A program made the translations under genes and the position numbers. From contig NZ_CP053346.1 of NCBI RefSeq assembly GCF_013113735.1, forward strand, positions 744,001-808,000: 64,000 bases of DNA. Reading direction: 5' to 3'. The DNA comes from Sphingomonas sp. AP4-R1. Lineage in GTDB: Bacteria; Pseudomonadota; Alphaproteobacteria; Sphingomonadales; Sphingomonadaceae. Shown here one piece after another: positions 1 to 7,369 of this stretch (positions are counted from its first letter, which is position 1; every line of letters begins with the position of its first letter). The notes below the pieces were generated by a model. It did no database searches, had not been told where the DNA came from, and worked only from the letters and a program-made list of their open reading frames with translations.

Positions 1-415
1 TGCGCGCCCGATCCTGGAACAGTTCGTAGGCGATCGTGATACCGTTGGGGCCGGCGAGGTGGCGCTGCGCGCCCGAGGCGTGCGCGCCGCCATCCACCGT
101 CAGCATCGGCGCGCCGGAGCCGGTATAGCTGGTCGAGCAGGAAACGCTCAGCGCGGTTTCGTCGCCACCCGCGATCGCGGTCGTGTCCCCGCCGGTCATC
201 TCGTCGCTGCCGATCCGCCCGAAGTCGAGCAGGATGTCCGTGGCGGGGGCGCTTGCGGGAATGCCGCCCGCGCTGCTGGAAAATCCGCAGCCCGGCACGA
301 CTTCCAGGCGCACGTCGAGCTGGCCGGTGCTGCTCGCGGCGGTCGCCACGAAGCTCCCTGTCGGTACGGCGATACCCATGCCGGCAAGCGCGGCGAAGGC
401 TGCGATGCTGTTCAT
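1..415 (-). CDS. Spore coat protein U (SCPU) domain secreted pilin-like protein, partial (C-terminus beyond window)
   Basis: Reading the minus strand from an ATG at 415 gives an uninterrupted frame to the window edge, so the 3' end is missing. Residues 1-26 form a short Ala-rich export signal. The mature part begins TGQLDVRLEVVPGC and contains a second cysteine in SVSCSTSYTG, followed by a beta-rich stretch on GITIAYELFQD. This pattern (paired Cys, 'DFG' in LLDFGRIGSD, Y-x-L-F near the end) matches the SCPU domain of Csu-type chaperone-usher pili. Such subunits are secreted to the periplasm and assembled by donor-strand exchange. A GGGG tract about 10 bases before the ATG can serve as ribosome binding site. 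Chaperone and usher genes would be expected further left, outside the window. A stand-alone SCPU protein cannot be excluded. Confidence 0.75.
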   Translation of the reverse strand, partial: MNSIAAFAALAGMGIAVPTGSFVATAASSTGQLDVRLEVVPGCGFSSSAGGIPASAPATDILLDFGRIGSDEMTGGDTTAIAGGDETALSVSCSTSYTGSGAPMLTVDGGAHASGAQRHLAGPNGITIAYELFQDRAR

Positions 416-461
416 GCGTCATGATCCCCATCAGATCGGCGGGCCAGGACGGCGCGCGACC

Positions 462-544
462 AAGGCAGTCGATCGGGCCTATCGCGCCCTGTAGGGCGCC
501 CGACTGCCTTCGGACGCCGCGTGGAATGCCGGCGAGAGCGCCGG
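462..544. promoter_or_regulatory. Hairpin-rich leader/intergenic region before the SCPU gene
   Basis: The 177-bp gap between the SCPU start and the EAL-like gene holds three inverted repeats. A 10-bp stem pairs 462-471 with 501-510. Nested inside it is a perfect 7-bp stem (484-490 with 493-499, 2-base loop). A separate 6-bp stem with a 4-base loop lies at 529-544. On the minus strand these could end the upstream gene's transcript or structure the leader of the SCPU mRNA. There is no T-run, so a simple intrinsic terminator is not clear. Confidence 0.4.
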
Positions 545-592
545 ATCGAATCTTCTGCTCCCTTCGTAGGAAGCGAGGATTTTCCGTGTCGA

Positions 593-1939
593 TCAGGCAA
601 TTAGCCTCACCATCTCGATCAATCCCCACCAGAGGAAAGCCGAGAGGCAAACGGCGACGGCTATGCCCCTTCGCAGCCGTCGGACATCGGGCCGAGGAAG
701 GGCCGGCAGGCTCGTTTCGGCGGGGATCGCCGCTGGGGGTTTCGAAACCGGCGCCGTCGGCACGTCCGTCAGCAGGGCAAGGCGAGGCGCACCGGCCTCG
801 CGGCCGGAGAAACCGGACGCGCCGGCCGCCTCCGCCCGCCGCATATGATCTTTGGTCTCCGCACCATCGACCAGCACGATGGACGAGTAGTTGCGCGCGA
901 GACCGACCAGATGGCCCAGCGCCTCCGCCCCGCTCACATGACGCAGGAAGATACGATCGACGATCACGAGATCGGGTGCGAGCATCGGCAGATGGCCGAC
1001 GGCTGTCTGGCCCGCCCCGAAATTGGCGAGCGCGATCTGGCATCCCAATCCGCGCATCCGATCCGCGAAGATCACGGCTTGAGCAATCGAGGGGAAAGGC
1101 GCGGCCTGATCGATCGCGACGATCAGCCGCGCCGCCACCTGCGGCGCGCTCCGCAGCGCGGCGAAGATCGATTCCCACCAGGCGGACACGGTCGCGCTCG
1201 CCGCCGAGATGCTGCACGCCAGCCGAAGCTCGGGCTGCTTGCGGAGACGTTCGATCGTGAGGCGTACGACATGACTGTCGAGCAGCTCGGTCATGCCGAT
1301 GCGCTGATAGGCCCGCATCATGTCCTCAGGATCGAGGCTCGCACCGGCCGTGTCAGGCAAATGGGGCGTCGCGTGATAGTGGAGCAACGTGCGGTCCGGA
1401 CCGCACGCGACGACCGGATGCCACGCGAGGAAGAGCGCGCACTCCCCCATCGCCTCGGCAAGCCGCGCGGCATCGGCCATGGCGCCGACATAGCTGGCGA
1501 TGCGGACGGCGTCCTGCGGCGACGGTCGCCGCGGAGCGACCGCGCCCTCTTCCGTGACCGCGCTGAGCTCGGGCAGGATATCGACGTCGCCATAACGGAC
1601 CGGCCGCGCGGCGATGGTCCGGAGCGCGGCTTCGATGAAGCGCGTGGCGCCCCACGTGCCGAAGCCGGCATCGCCGTGGAGGATCAACGCGACGCCGTCC
1701 GCCCCCTGGCGGACCACATCGCCGGCAGCCCCGAGGAAGGATATGGCGCGTTTCTCGACTTTCTCCATGAGGACCATGGCGGCGTCCTCCCCGAAGATCG
1801 CGGCGACGATCGCCCGATTGGCGACGACGAGTCCAACCCGGCATCGGCGGTGCGCGGACGTCCCACCTCGCATGTTCGAACGCTCGTAGAGCGTTGATAC
1901 TACGCCGGGTTCGTCGAACGCTCTCAGAGATACTGACAT
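593..1939 (-). CDS. Catalytically degenerate GGDEF/EAL-type protein with C-terminal membrane anchor
   Basis: The C-terminal half aligns by eye with EAL phosphodiesterase domains: ALFLAWHPVVACGPDR for the first strand, IGMTELLDSHVV for helix 2, and IALANFGAGQTAVGHLP for the DDFG loop. The catalytic residues are gone: the EALLRW motif is replaced by HYHATPHL, DDFG by ANFG, and the KID motif by VDR. It therefore cannot hydrolyse c-di-GMP and more likely acts as a binding or scaffold protein. The N-terminal 150 residues resemble a worn GGDEF domain. Residues near the C-terminus (IAVAVCLSAFLWWGLIEMV) form one membrane helix. The ATG at 1939 is preferred because GGAG lies about 9 bases upstream; a GTG at 1960 is also open. 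It is transcribed toward the SCPU gene, which suggests a role in controlling surface fibres, but that is inference. Confidence 0.65.
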   Translation of the reverse strand: MSVSLRAFDEPGVVSTLYERSNMRGGTSAHRRCRVGLVVANRAIVAAIFGEDAAMVLMEKVEKRAISFLGAAGDVVRQGADGVALILHGDAGFGTWGATRFIEAALRTIAARPVRYGDVDILPELSAVTEEGAVAPRRPSPQDAVRIASYVGAMADAARLAEAMGECALFLAWHPVVACGPDRTLLHYHATPHLPDTAGASLDPEDMMRAYQRIGMTELLDSHVVRLTIERLRKQPELRLACSISAASATVSAWWESIFAALRSAPQVAARLIVAIDQAAPFPSIAQAVIFADRMRGLGCQIALANFGAGQTAVGHLPMLAPDLVIVDRIFLRHVSGAEALGHLVGLARNYSSIVLVDGAETKDHMRRAEAAGASGFSGREAGAPRLALLTDVPTAPVSKPPAAIPAETSLPALPRPDVRRLRRGIAVAVCLSAFLWWGLIEMVRLIA

Positions 1940-1986
1940 CACACACGGGCTCCGAATCACCCGTCAAGGCGGGGCCCGTTCCGAAT

Positions 1987-2005
1987 AACGAATAGTGTAA
2001 CAGGC
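1987..2005. repeat. Upstream recombinase-site-like repeat (left copy)
   Basis: ATAGTGTAACAGGC at 1992-2005 is repeated exactly at 2747-2760, on the other side of the recombinase gene. In addition AACGAATAGTGT (1987-1998) is the exact reverse complement of 2735-2746. This copy lies about 40 bases before the recombinase ATG, so it could serve as a crossover site, an operator, or both. Confidence 0.6.
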
Positions 2006-2043
2006 CCCCCGCAGGCGGGAACGCGACCAGAAGGAGCGCTCTG

Positions 2044-2643
2044 ATGGACTTTTCGGTGTTCGATACGCAGGGTCGGCGCAAATATCTGAACCGCACCGAG
2101 GTCCGCAGATTTCTCGAGCAGGCGAGCCGCTGCGACGATCCGACGTACAGTTTCTGCTGGCTGATGACGGAAACCGGCTGTCGGATCTCGGAGGCCCTGG
2201 CGCTCACGCGCGGCAATATCGATCTGGGCTCTCGCCTGGTCGTGATCGAATGCCTGAAAAAGCGGCGCAAAGGCGTGTTTCGCACGGTGCCGCTCTCGTC
2301 GGAGCTGGCCGCATTCCTCAAGCAAATATATGATTTGCAAGGCACTTCAGCGAAGCACGAGGCTGCCGAACGGCTGTGGCCGTGGACCCGCCTGACGGGA
2401 TATCGCAAGATCAGAAAAGTGATGGCGTTTGCCGGCCTGTCGGGGCTGCATGCGACGCCGAAGGGGCTGCGGCACGGCTATGGCGTCGCCGCCATCAGCG
2501 CCGGCATTCCGCTCAATCTGGTTCAGAGCTGGCTGGGCCACGCCGATATCGCGACCACCGCAATCTACGCCGCGGTCACCGGCCCGGAAGAGCGGGCGAT
2601 CGCCAGCCGCCTGTGGACCTATTATGCGCCGTCGGGCGGCTGA
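2044..2643 (+). CDS. Small tyrosine recombinase/integrase, catalytic domain only
   Basis: A 199-residue protein that is almost entirely a phage-integrase catalytic domain, without the usual SAM-like core-binding domain. Recognisable boxes are box I with Arg47 in TGCRISEALAL, a Lys-rich beta hairpin KKRRKGVFRTVPLS, box II PKGLRHGYG (Arg143; the usual first His is Lys140), LGHADIATT with His166, and nucleophile Tyr175 in IYAAV. AAGGAG seven bases before the ATG supports the start. It would cut and rejoin short DNA sites through a 3'-phosphotyrosine. Matching repeats flank it (1987-2005 and 2735-2760). It stands alone, divergent from the EAL-like gene and without an excisionase. XerC/D-like housekeeping proteins are longer, so this belongs to a mobile or specialised class. 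Confidence 0.85.
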   Translation: MDFSVFDTQGRRKYLNRTEVRRFLEQASRCDDPTYSFCWLMTETGCRISEALALTRGNIDLGSRLVVIECLKKRRKGVFRTVPLSSELAAFLKQIYDLQGTSAKHEAAERLWPWTRLTGYRKIRKVMAFAGLSGLHATPKGLRHGYGVAAISAGIPLNLVQSWLGHADIATTAIYAAVTGPEERAIASRLWTYYAPSGG

Positions 2644-3292
2644 AGCCTCAGAGTCCGCGGATGTTTAATCGAGCTATATCAAGCATAGAATGCCGCTCGC
2701 CGCACGATGAACTCAGCTCAACTTGATTTGAGATACACTATTCGTTATAGTGTAACAGGCATACATATGTAATACACCAATTTCTTAAATCTTTTCCCGA
2801 CAGATTTGTTCCGGCTACTGCATCCGCCCACAGAAGAGGTGGATGGGGTTCATCGCGTCGCGGGTCGTCGCATCTCAATATAAAAGGCGGGCGTAATGGT
2901 CCGGCGGACCGAAGCCCCCTTTTTTTCTCAGCCGTCTTGCCGATGCCCGTGTCAGCCGGCCGCGTGCGAGCTGAGATCCGGATAGCGCCCGAGCATAGTC
3001 GCTGCTGACGGCGTAGCGATACGTCATCCACATCCACCGGAACTTGGAGCGATTGGCTCGGACGAGCAGACAAGGCCAGCCATTTTGAAGGCGGTCCCTT
3101 GAGCGCGCTTTGTTGCGCAACGGGCTTAGGCGCCCCTTGAGGCCGGCATTCTGGTTGGAATGGTCGCGGCGTTGGTGCTGATCCACCGCCTTGGGGTGGT
3201 TGATTCAGGGGTGTGCCGGGTTTGGAGGTTCGGCCCCGAGCCGCCCGGCTCTGTGGGGGCCTGTCGCGCGGTGAAGGAACGGCCCTCAAACG
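2644..3292. other. Gene-poor stretch, no convincing gene
   Basis: Apart from the repeat at 2735-2760 nothing here is recognised. A minus-strand frame at 2875-3186 would give a basic 103-residue protein rich in Arg, Trp and Tyr. Its codon use is not absurd, but it has no visible ribosome binding site or known motif, and I would not call it as a gene. The stretch lies between the recombinase unit and the tRNA scar and may be decayed mobile DNA. Confidence 0.4.
2735..2760. repeat. Downstream recombinase-site-like repeat (right copy) with dyad symmetry
   Basis: ACACTAT-TCGTT-ATAGTGT (2735-2753) is a perfect 7-bp inverted repeat around a 5-bp spacer. It runs into TAACAGGC to complete the 14-bp direct repeat (2747-2760). 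Arms plus short spacer is the layout expected of a tyrosine-recombinase core site. The left copy carries the spacer in reverse complement (AACGA versus TCGTT). Confidence 0.6.
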
Positions 3293-3329
3293 AAAAGCCC
3301 CCCGGCGCTGTTTGCGCTGGGGGGCTTTT
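3293..3329 (-). terminator. Intrinsic terminator following the truncated tRNA
   Basis: AAAAGCCCCCCGGCGC (3293-3308) pairs with GCGCTGGGGGGCTTTT (3314-3329) with a single G-T wobble around a 5-base loop. Read on the minus strand it begins 10 bases after the CCA of the tRNA fragment at 3339-3361. That is the position expected for the terminator of the original tRNA gene. Confidence 0.75.
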
Positions 3330-3338
3330 GGTATGTGT

Positions 3339-3361
3339 TGGTTGCGGGGACAGGATCCAAA
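3339..3361 (-). pseudogene. 3'-end fragment of an initiator-tRNA-like gene (probable integration scar)
   Basis: The minus strand reads TTTGGATCCTGTCCCCGCAACCA, which is the T-loop, the 3' side of the T-stem, the 3' acceptor strand, the discriminator A and CCA. The last 18 bases equal the 3' end I recall for bacterial tRNA-fMet. The T-loop part differs at three positions. Upstream on the minus strand (3362 onward) no T-stem 5' half follows, so the gene is truncated. A genuine terminator follows downstream. Tyrosine-recombinase elements that insert in a tRNA 3' end leave exactly such a remnant at the distal end. Identification of the tRNA species is from memory of the consensus. Confidence 0.55.
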
Positions 3362-3498
3362 TGAGCACGCACCTGCATATTGGTTGTTGATAATACTGGG
3401 CTTTCTGAACATCTAAAATGAAACACCCCCGCCGATACCCTCGCAGTTGATCAATTCGGACAAGACGTTCCCATAGCCATCATCGGGTACGCACTCGC

Positions 3499-4632
3499 CT
3501 AACCCGGCTTTCCATGATCCTCGCGATGCCAGGCCAATGCCTGCACACTTGGTCGATCAGCTTTGCCATGCGGAAGCCGCAGCTTCTTGCCCGCCAGCTT
3601 CCCGTAAGTTGATCCCACGAGCCGAAGATCGACGACGACGCGCAATGATCCGTCTATCGTGATGAGGCCGAGGTCGAATAGTGTGTGAAGGTCTGCCCTT
3701 AGCAGCAGCCCGTTACAGACCACGTTCGTTTCTTTGCCGAGATATGGCCGGATATGAGCAGCCTCCAAGATCGGCTCTACGGCGCATCTAGTTATCGCGC
3801 ATCGCCCGCCGTAGGCTCGCAAAAGTTCCCTGCGAAACTTCGCCTGCCCCTGCCGCCGCTTGACCTCTGCCCACACTTTCTTTCGACCGTCCTCCAGCGA
3901 GGTAGGGTCAAAGGTATCTTGCGGCGCTTCAATATCCTGCTGAATGGACCACCGCTGGAGGACGAAGTTCGTCGGACCACCGCCGGTGTGGCTGACATAT
4001 TGAAACGGCCCCTCGAACCGAAAGCCAGCCCCAGGGTGCTGTCGTTTGCTGTCTCGATAGAAGATGAGTAGTTCATCCCCGACCTGTTCATGGCCAATAA
4101 TCTTGTCATCTGTCCGTCCGGCTGTTTGACCCTGCCAGTAGAGCAGATCGCCTTCCAGATGATCCGCATATTGCGTGCGGTCAGATGTCTTATCCCTGGT
4201 AACGAACAGCCAAACTGAATTCGAGCCGGCTGGCTGGAAAACGCCCGTGTTGAGCGTCGCGTCAGTGATCTTGAACATCTCACGGAGGTCATCGCGCGTG
4301 TAGATTTCACCTTCTTCAAGTCGTGGGGATGTCCAATCCACGACCTTAAAGCCAAGCCTTCTCATCGCAATCTTGACGGGATCGCCGCCTGAGAAGTCGT
4401 CTGCGTGGAGCGCGCGCCCGTGCTGGAAGCCGTATGCGGCGGCGACGAGCGGCTTGCTGTCGTAACCGACGCCTTCGTGGATGACGAAAAAGCGGTTCGA
4501 TCTCTCAAACCGCTTCTCAGGGACGCTGTAAGCCTCGATAAACTCGTCCCGCCCCAACTGGCGAAATTGCTCCATCGCCTCAAGGACCGCGCCGCGATCA
4601 GTAAGCTCAGACAGTCTCTGCCCTGTCGCCAT
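3499..4632 (-). CDS. ScoMcrA-like modification-dependent HNH restriction endonuclease (type IV)
   Basis: A 377-residue, three-part protein. Residues 1-100 (GVGYDSKPLVAAAYGFQHGR, FKVVDW) match the N-terminal head domain of ScoMcrA-like enzymes. Residues 106-228 (YTRDDLREMFKITD, GDLLYWQGQT, LLIFYRDSK, FEGPFQYVSH) resemble the SRA-like reader region of that family. Residues 268-325 are an HNH nuclease with Cys278/Cys283, AAHIRPY (His293), CNGLLLRADLH (Asn307, His316). Known relatives cut DNA carrying modified bases or phosphorothioates, so this one probably restricts modified foreign DNA. AAGGAA ten bases before the ATG supports the start. It has no partner methylase, as expected for type IV. 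It lies directly inside the tRNA-scar boundary, consistent with island cargo. The substrate cannot be deduced. Confidence 0.75.
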   Translation of the reverse strand: MATGQRLSELTDRGAVLEAMEQFRQLGRDEFIEAYSVPEKRFERSNRFFVIHEGVGYDSKPLVAAAYGFQHGRALHADDFSGGDPVKIAMRRLGFKVVDWTSPRLEEGEIYTRDDLREMFKITDATLNTGVFQPAGSNSVWLFVTRDKTSDRTQYADHLEGDLLYWQGQTAGRTDDKIIGHEQVGDELLIFYRDSKRQHPGAGFRFEGPFQYVSHTGGGPTNFVLQRWSIQQDIEAPQDTFDPTSLEDGRKKVWAEVKRRQGQAKFRRELLRAYGGRCAITRCAVEPILEAAHIRPYLGKETNVVCNGLLLRADLHTLFDLGLITIDGSLRVVVDLRLVGSTYGKLAGKKLRLPHGKADRPSVQALAWHREDHGKPG

Positions 4633-4927
4633 GCCGTTATTTCCTTAGTCATTCCCGACAGTGTGACCGACTACGAATCTGTGAGACTGCCTGTCCACAG
4701 CAGCGCTGGCCATATGACTTATCCGGCCGAACCGACATGACAGATACATCCACCAAAAACCGTTAATTTGCATGATATATCCGTACGTTATGAATGATCG
4801 TTCTGATATCTTTGAAAATTTATATTTGTTACGTTTTAGAAATAAAATGAATTTGAATCAGTCATTTTAAAATAGATGATAATTATATATTCTAGCATCC
4901 GGTCAGACGTTCTGAGAGGGATCGGGC
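4633..4927. other. AT-rich intergenic region upstream of the metallopeptidase gene
   Basis: Roughly 4743-4900 is strikingly AT-rich against the GC-rich surroundings, with runs such as TTTGAAAATTTATATTTG and GATAATTATATATTCTAG. It separates two divergent genes (restriction enzyme on minus, metallopeptidase on plus) and must hold both promoters. The composition points to recent acquisition and possible silencing by a nucleoid protein. No repeat or RNA gene was recognised. Confidence 0.6.
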
Positions 4928-5734
4928 ATGGCACTTGCAATCACGGGGTTGCGTACGGCTGATGAGATAGAAATCGATAATCCATTTGAGCTGATCGATG
5001 ACGCATTGCCGATTTCGAGCGACGAAGTGCATGTCATTCGGGAGGGGGTGCTGTGCACGACCGAGCCGAAAGGGCACGCAACGGCAAAGGGAGCCTCGCT
5101 TCTTGAACTCGTGCTCAATGCCCCCGACGGCTTCATCCCTCTATGGGCGCCCAACATTACGCTACGCTGGCGATTTCAGGAGGCGTCACTTCGCCGCTAT
5201 CGCAATCCGAACGCCGTCAAGGTCGAAGTGGAGAAACTGCTTGGCGAAGCCTTGATTGCCTGGGGTGATGCGGCACCCGTGAAGTTCGTGCGGGCGGATG
5301 ACAATTGGGACTTCGAGATCGTGGTTCGAGACGGCGATGAATGCAGTCCGCAAGGCTGCACGCTCGCTCGCGCTTTCTTTCCCGATGCGGGACGCCATGA
5401 GTTGGCCATTTTCCCGAAAATTTTCTCCCAGCCTCGCCAGGAGCAGATGGAAACGCTGGCCCATGAGCTTGGCCATGTGTTCGGCTTGCGCCACTTCTTC
5501 GCGCTCGTGAAGGAGACGGCATGGCCGGCCGTGGTGTTCGGCGAGCACAGCAATTTCAGCATCATGAATTATGGCGCGGACAGCCGGCTTACCGATGCCG
5601 ATCGGGCCGACCTGAAGCGGCTCTACGCTCAAGTCTGGTCCGGTCAGCTCAATAACATCAACGGCACCAGGATCCGGCTTGTGACGCCGTTCCATCAAGC
5701 CGGGGTCAGTCCCGGAACGATGATCGTCGCATAG
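4928..5734 (+). CDS. Matrixin-like (M10/metzincin) zinc metallopeptidase
   Basis: The 268-residue protein carries the full metzincin zinc site HELGHVFGLRH (His179, Glu180, His183, His189) followed by the Met-turn SIMNYG (Met213). Upstream, the order RWRFQEAS, LIAWGDAAPVKFVRAD and FEIVV matches the beta-strands and helix A of matrixins. Residues 1-70 may be a propeptide; a lone Cys43 in VLCTTEPKG could act as a cysteine switch, which is speculative. No signal peptide is visible, so export would need another route, or the enzyme works inside the cell. GAGAGGG precedes the ATG. The lipoprotein gene follows after 45 bp on the same strand, suggesting co-transcription. The substrate is unknown. Confidence 0.8.
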   Translation: MALAITGLRTADEIEIDNPFELIDDALPISSDEVHVIREGVLCTTEPKGHATAKGASLLELVLNAPDGFIPLWAPNITLRWRFQEASLRRYRNPNAVKVEVEKLLGEALIAWGDAAPVKFVRADDNWDFEIVVRDGDECSPQGCTLARAFFPDAGRHELAIFPKIFSQPRQEQMETLAHELGHVFGLRHFFALVKETAWPAVVFGEHSNFSIMNYGADSRLTDADRADLKRLYAQVWSGQLNNINGTRIRLVTPFHQAGVSPGTMIVA

Positions 5735-5779
5735 GCGGTCGCCAACACAGCTTGCGTGGTTCGAAAGGGGGGAGAGCCA

Positions 5780-7228
5780 ATGAGATACACTTCATTGACC
5801 TGGCTGATCGCCGGCTCGCTGCTGATTAGCAGCTGCGCGACAGTTCGCACGACACCGCGGGCAGCCGATGAACTCGCGTCAGGCGTTACTTATTATCTTC
5901 CCAAGCGCGAGATAAAGGTCACCGCCGAACGCAAGCTTCTCAAAAAGGACGACTTGCAGAAGGCGGTGACGGCCAAAAAAACTGAGCTTGAAACAATCAA
6001 CACGCTTATCAAGACGACCGATTCCACGATAAAAACGGCTGGCGATCGGCTGAAGGCCGCATCGGTGCAAGGCAATGCCGATGCAGTGGCTGCGATCAAT
6101 AAGGAATTGGCGATCGCGACAGCAGATCTTGATATTGCAAAAATAAAGAAAGCCTCTGTCGAGGCAGAAATAAATATCGCTGAAGCGAGCATCCGGATTC
6201 TTGAGGCTGCACCAAAGGATAGTTGCGCGTTCTCCTATTCAGCAGCCATCGAATTGCTTACGCCTGTCGCGGATACCAGGCTGCGTCTGGTCGCCGACGC
6301 CTTTCATAGCCCACTGCGGGACGACGACACTAAGCTTGCTATCAATAGCTCCGGCCTGCTCAGCACGGCCAATGTCGTCGCTGCGGATCGTACAGGTGAT
6401 ATCATTGTCGAAATTGCGTCAGCTTTTGCCGGCGTCGGTAGTGGTGGCACTGCGGGCCCACTCGCTCTTGTCGGCGGAGAGCCAAAGTTTGCCGGGAAGC
6501 CCGAGTGCGAGAAGCTCCCGACCAAATTCGCCTACCGGCTCGATCCCGCTTTGGGCGATCAACTCTCCAAGCTGAATAACGAATTCTATACCGCGGGCTT
6601 TCCATTTCGACTGGATGTTCCGCCCATGCCGGATGGCAGCACATACGCTGTCAAAGACAAAGATCCGACGATCAGAGATCGACAGCGCACGACCGGGAAG
6701 CCCAAGACTGGCGACGAGTACACGTACCCGATCGACAACGCCCTCTATCATAAGGGGATGAATGGCGCGCTCTTCTATCGGACAGCGCTCCCGCAAACCA
6801 TTGTCCTTCGCCAATGTAACAACGGGACCGCGTGTACCAGTATCAAGGATACCGTCCCTATAGATGCCACGATGACGATGCTGCCGCAGGTGGGACCAAT
6901 TTCCTATATTCCCATGCAGTCCTCGATCTTCGTCAAGACAGTCGACGATGTCGTATTCGACAATGGCATGCTGGTGTCATGGAATGCGACACGCCCGAGT
7001 GAAGTGCTCGAGGTGGTTCGATTGCCCGTCAAGATCCTCAAGGCCGTTGTCTCCGTTCCTGCCGAGCTCATAAAATTGAGGATCGATCTTTCCGATCAGC
7101 AAAAGGGCCTCGCGGCTTCGCAAGAGGCGCAGATCGGAGCGCAAGCGAAACTGGCCAAGATCCAAGCCTGTGTCGATGCCACAGGCGGCGACAAGGAAAA
7201 GGCCCTGGCCTGCTTCAAGACAGAGTAG
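5780..7228 (+). CDS. Coiled-coil outer-membrane-type lipoprotein of unknown function
   Basis: The start at 5780 is chosen because GGGGGGAG precedes it and the product then begins with a lipoprotein signal whose lipobox is ISSC (Cys19). After a short linker and the phrase GVTYYLPK come about 90 residues of heptad-like Lys/Glu/Ala sequence (roughly residues 50-135), a probable coiled coil. The C-terminal 330 residues are mostly beta, with paired Cys (QCNNGTACTS) and a conserved-looking segment VFDNGMLVSWNATRPSEVLEVV before a second helical region. I do not recognise a named family. It is 482 residues long and follows the metallopeptidase by 45 bp. It could be its anchor, inhibitor or substrate, but the sequence does not say which. 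Confidence 0.7.
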   Translation: MRYTSLTWLIAGSLLISSCATVRTTPRAADELASGVTYYLPKREIKVTAERKLLKKDDLQKAVTAKKTELETINTLIKTTDSTIKTAGDRLKAASVQGNADAVAAINKELAIATADLDIAKIKKASVEAEINIAEASIRILEAAPKDSCAFSYSAAIELLTPVADTRLRLVADAFHSPLRDDDTKLAINSSGLLSTANVVAADRTGDIIVEIASAFAGVGSGGTAGPLALVGGEPKFAGKPECEKLPTKFAYRLDPALGDQLSKLNNEFYTAGFPFRLDVPPMPDGSTYAVKDKDPTIRDRQRTTGKPKTGDEYTYPIDNALYHKGMNGALFYRTALPQTIVLRQCNNGTACTSIKDTVPIDATMTMLPQVGPISYIPMQSSIFVKTVDDVVFDNGMLVSWNATRPSEVLEVVRLPVKILKAVVSVPAELIKLRIDLSDQQKGLAASQEAQIGAQAKLAKIQACVDATGGDKEKALACFKTE

Positions 7229-7369
7229 GAATTCCGCTTCGCCCGATCGAATGAGGGATCGATATGTTCGACATCCGCGAAGGCAAGCACATACCTTTTG
7301 CAATATGGAATGCAGGCTGGGTCTCGATCTGCCAGAGTGTCCCGCGTTAACCATATGGGAGCCGTTGCC

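Noticed and set aside
2826..2842. Possible second copy of the tRNA-Leu 3' end (GCCCACAGAAGAGG versus GCCCAGAAGAGG)
   Set aside because: It needs a two-base insertion and the match stops within 12 bases, so chance is likely. It would have been the missing island end.
2738..3412. Minus-strand 224-codon frame across the tRNA scar
   Set aside because: It runs through a terminator and the tRNA fragment, is Pro/Arg-rich, and has no recognisable domain or ribosome binding site.
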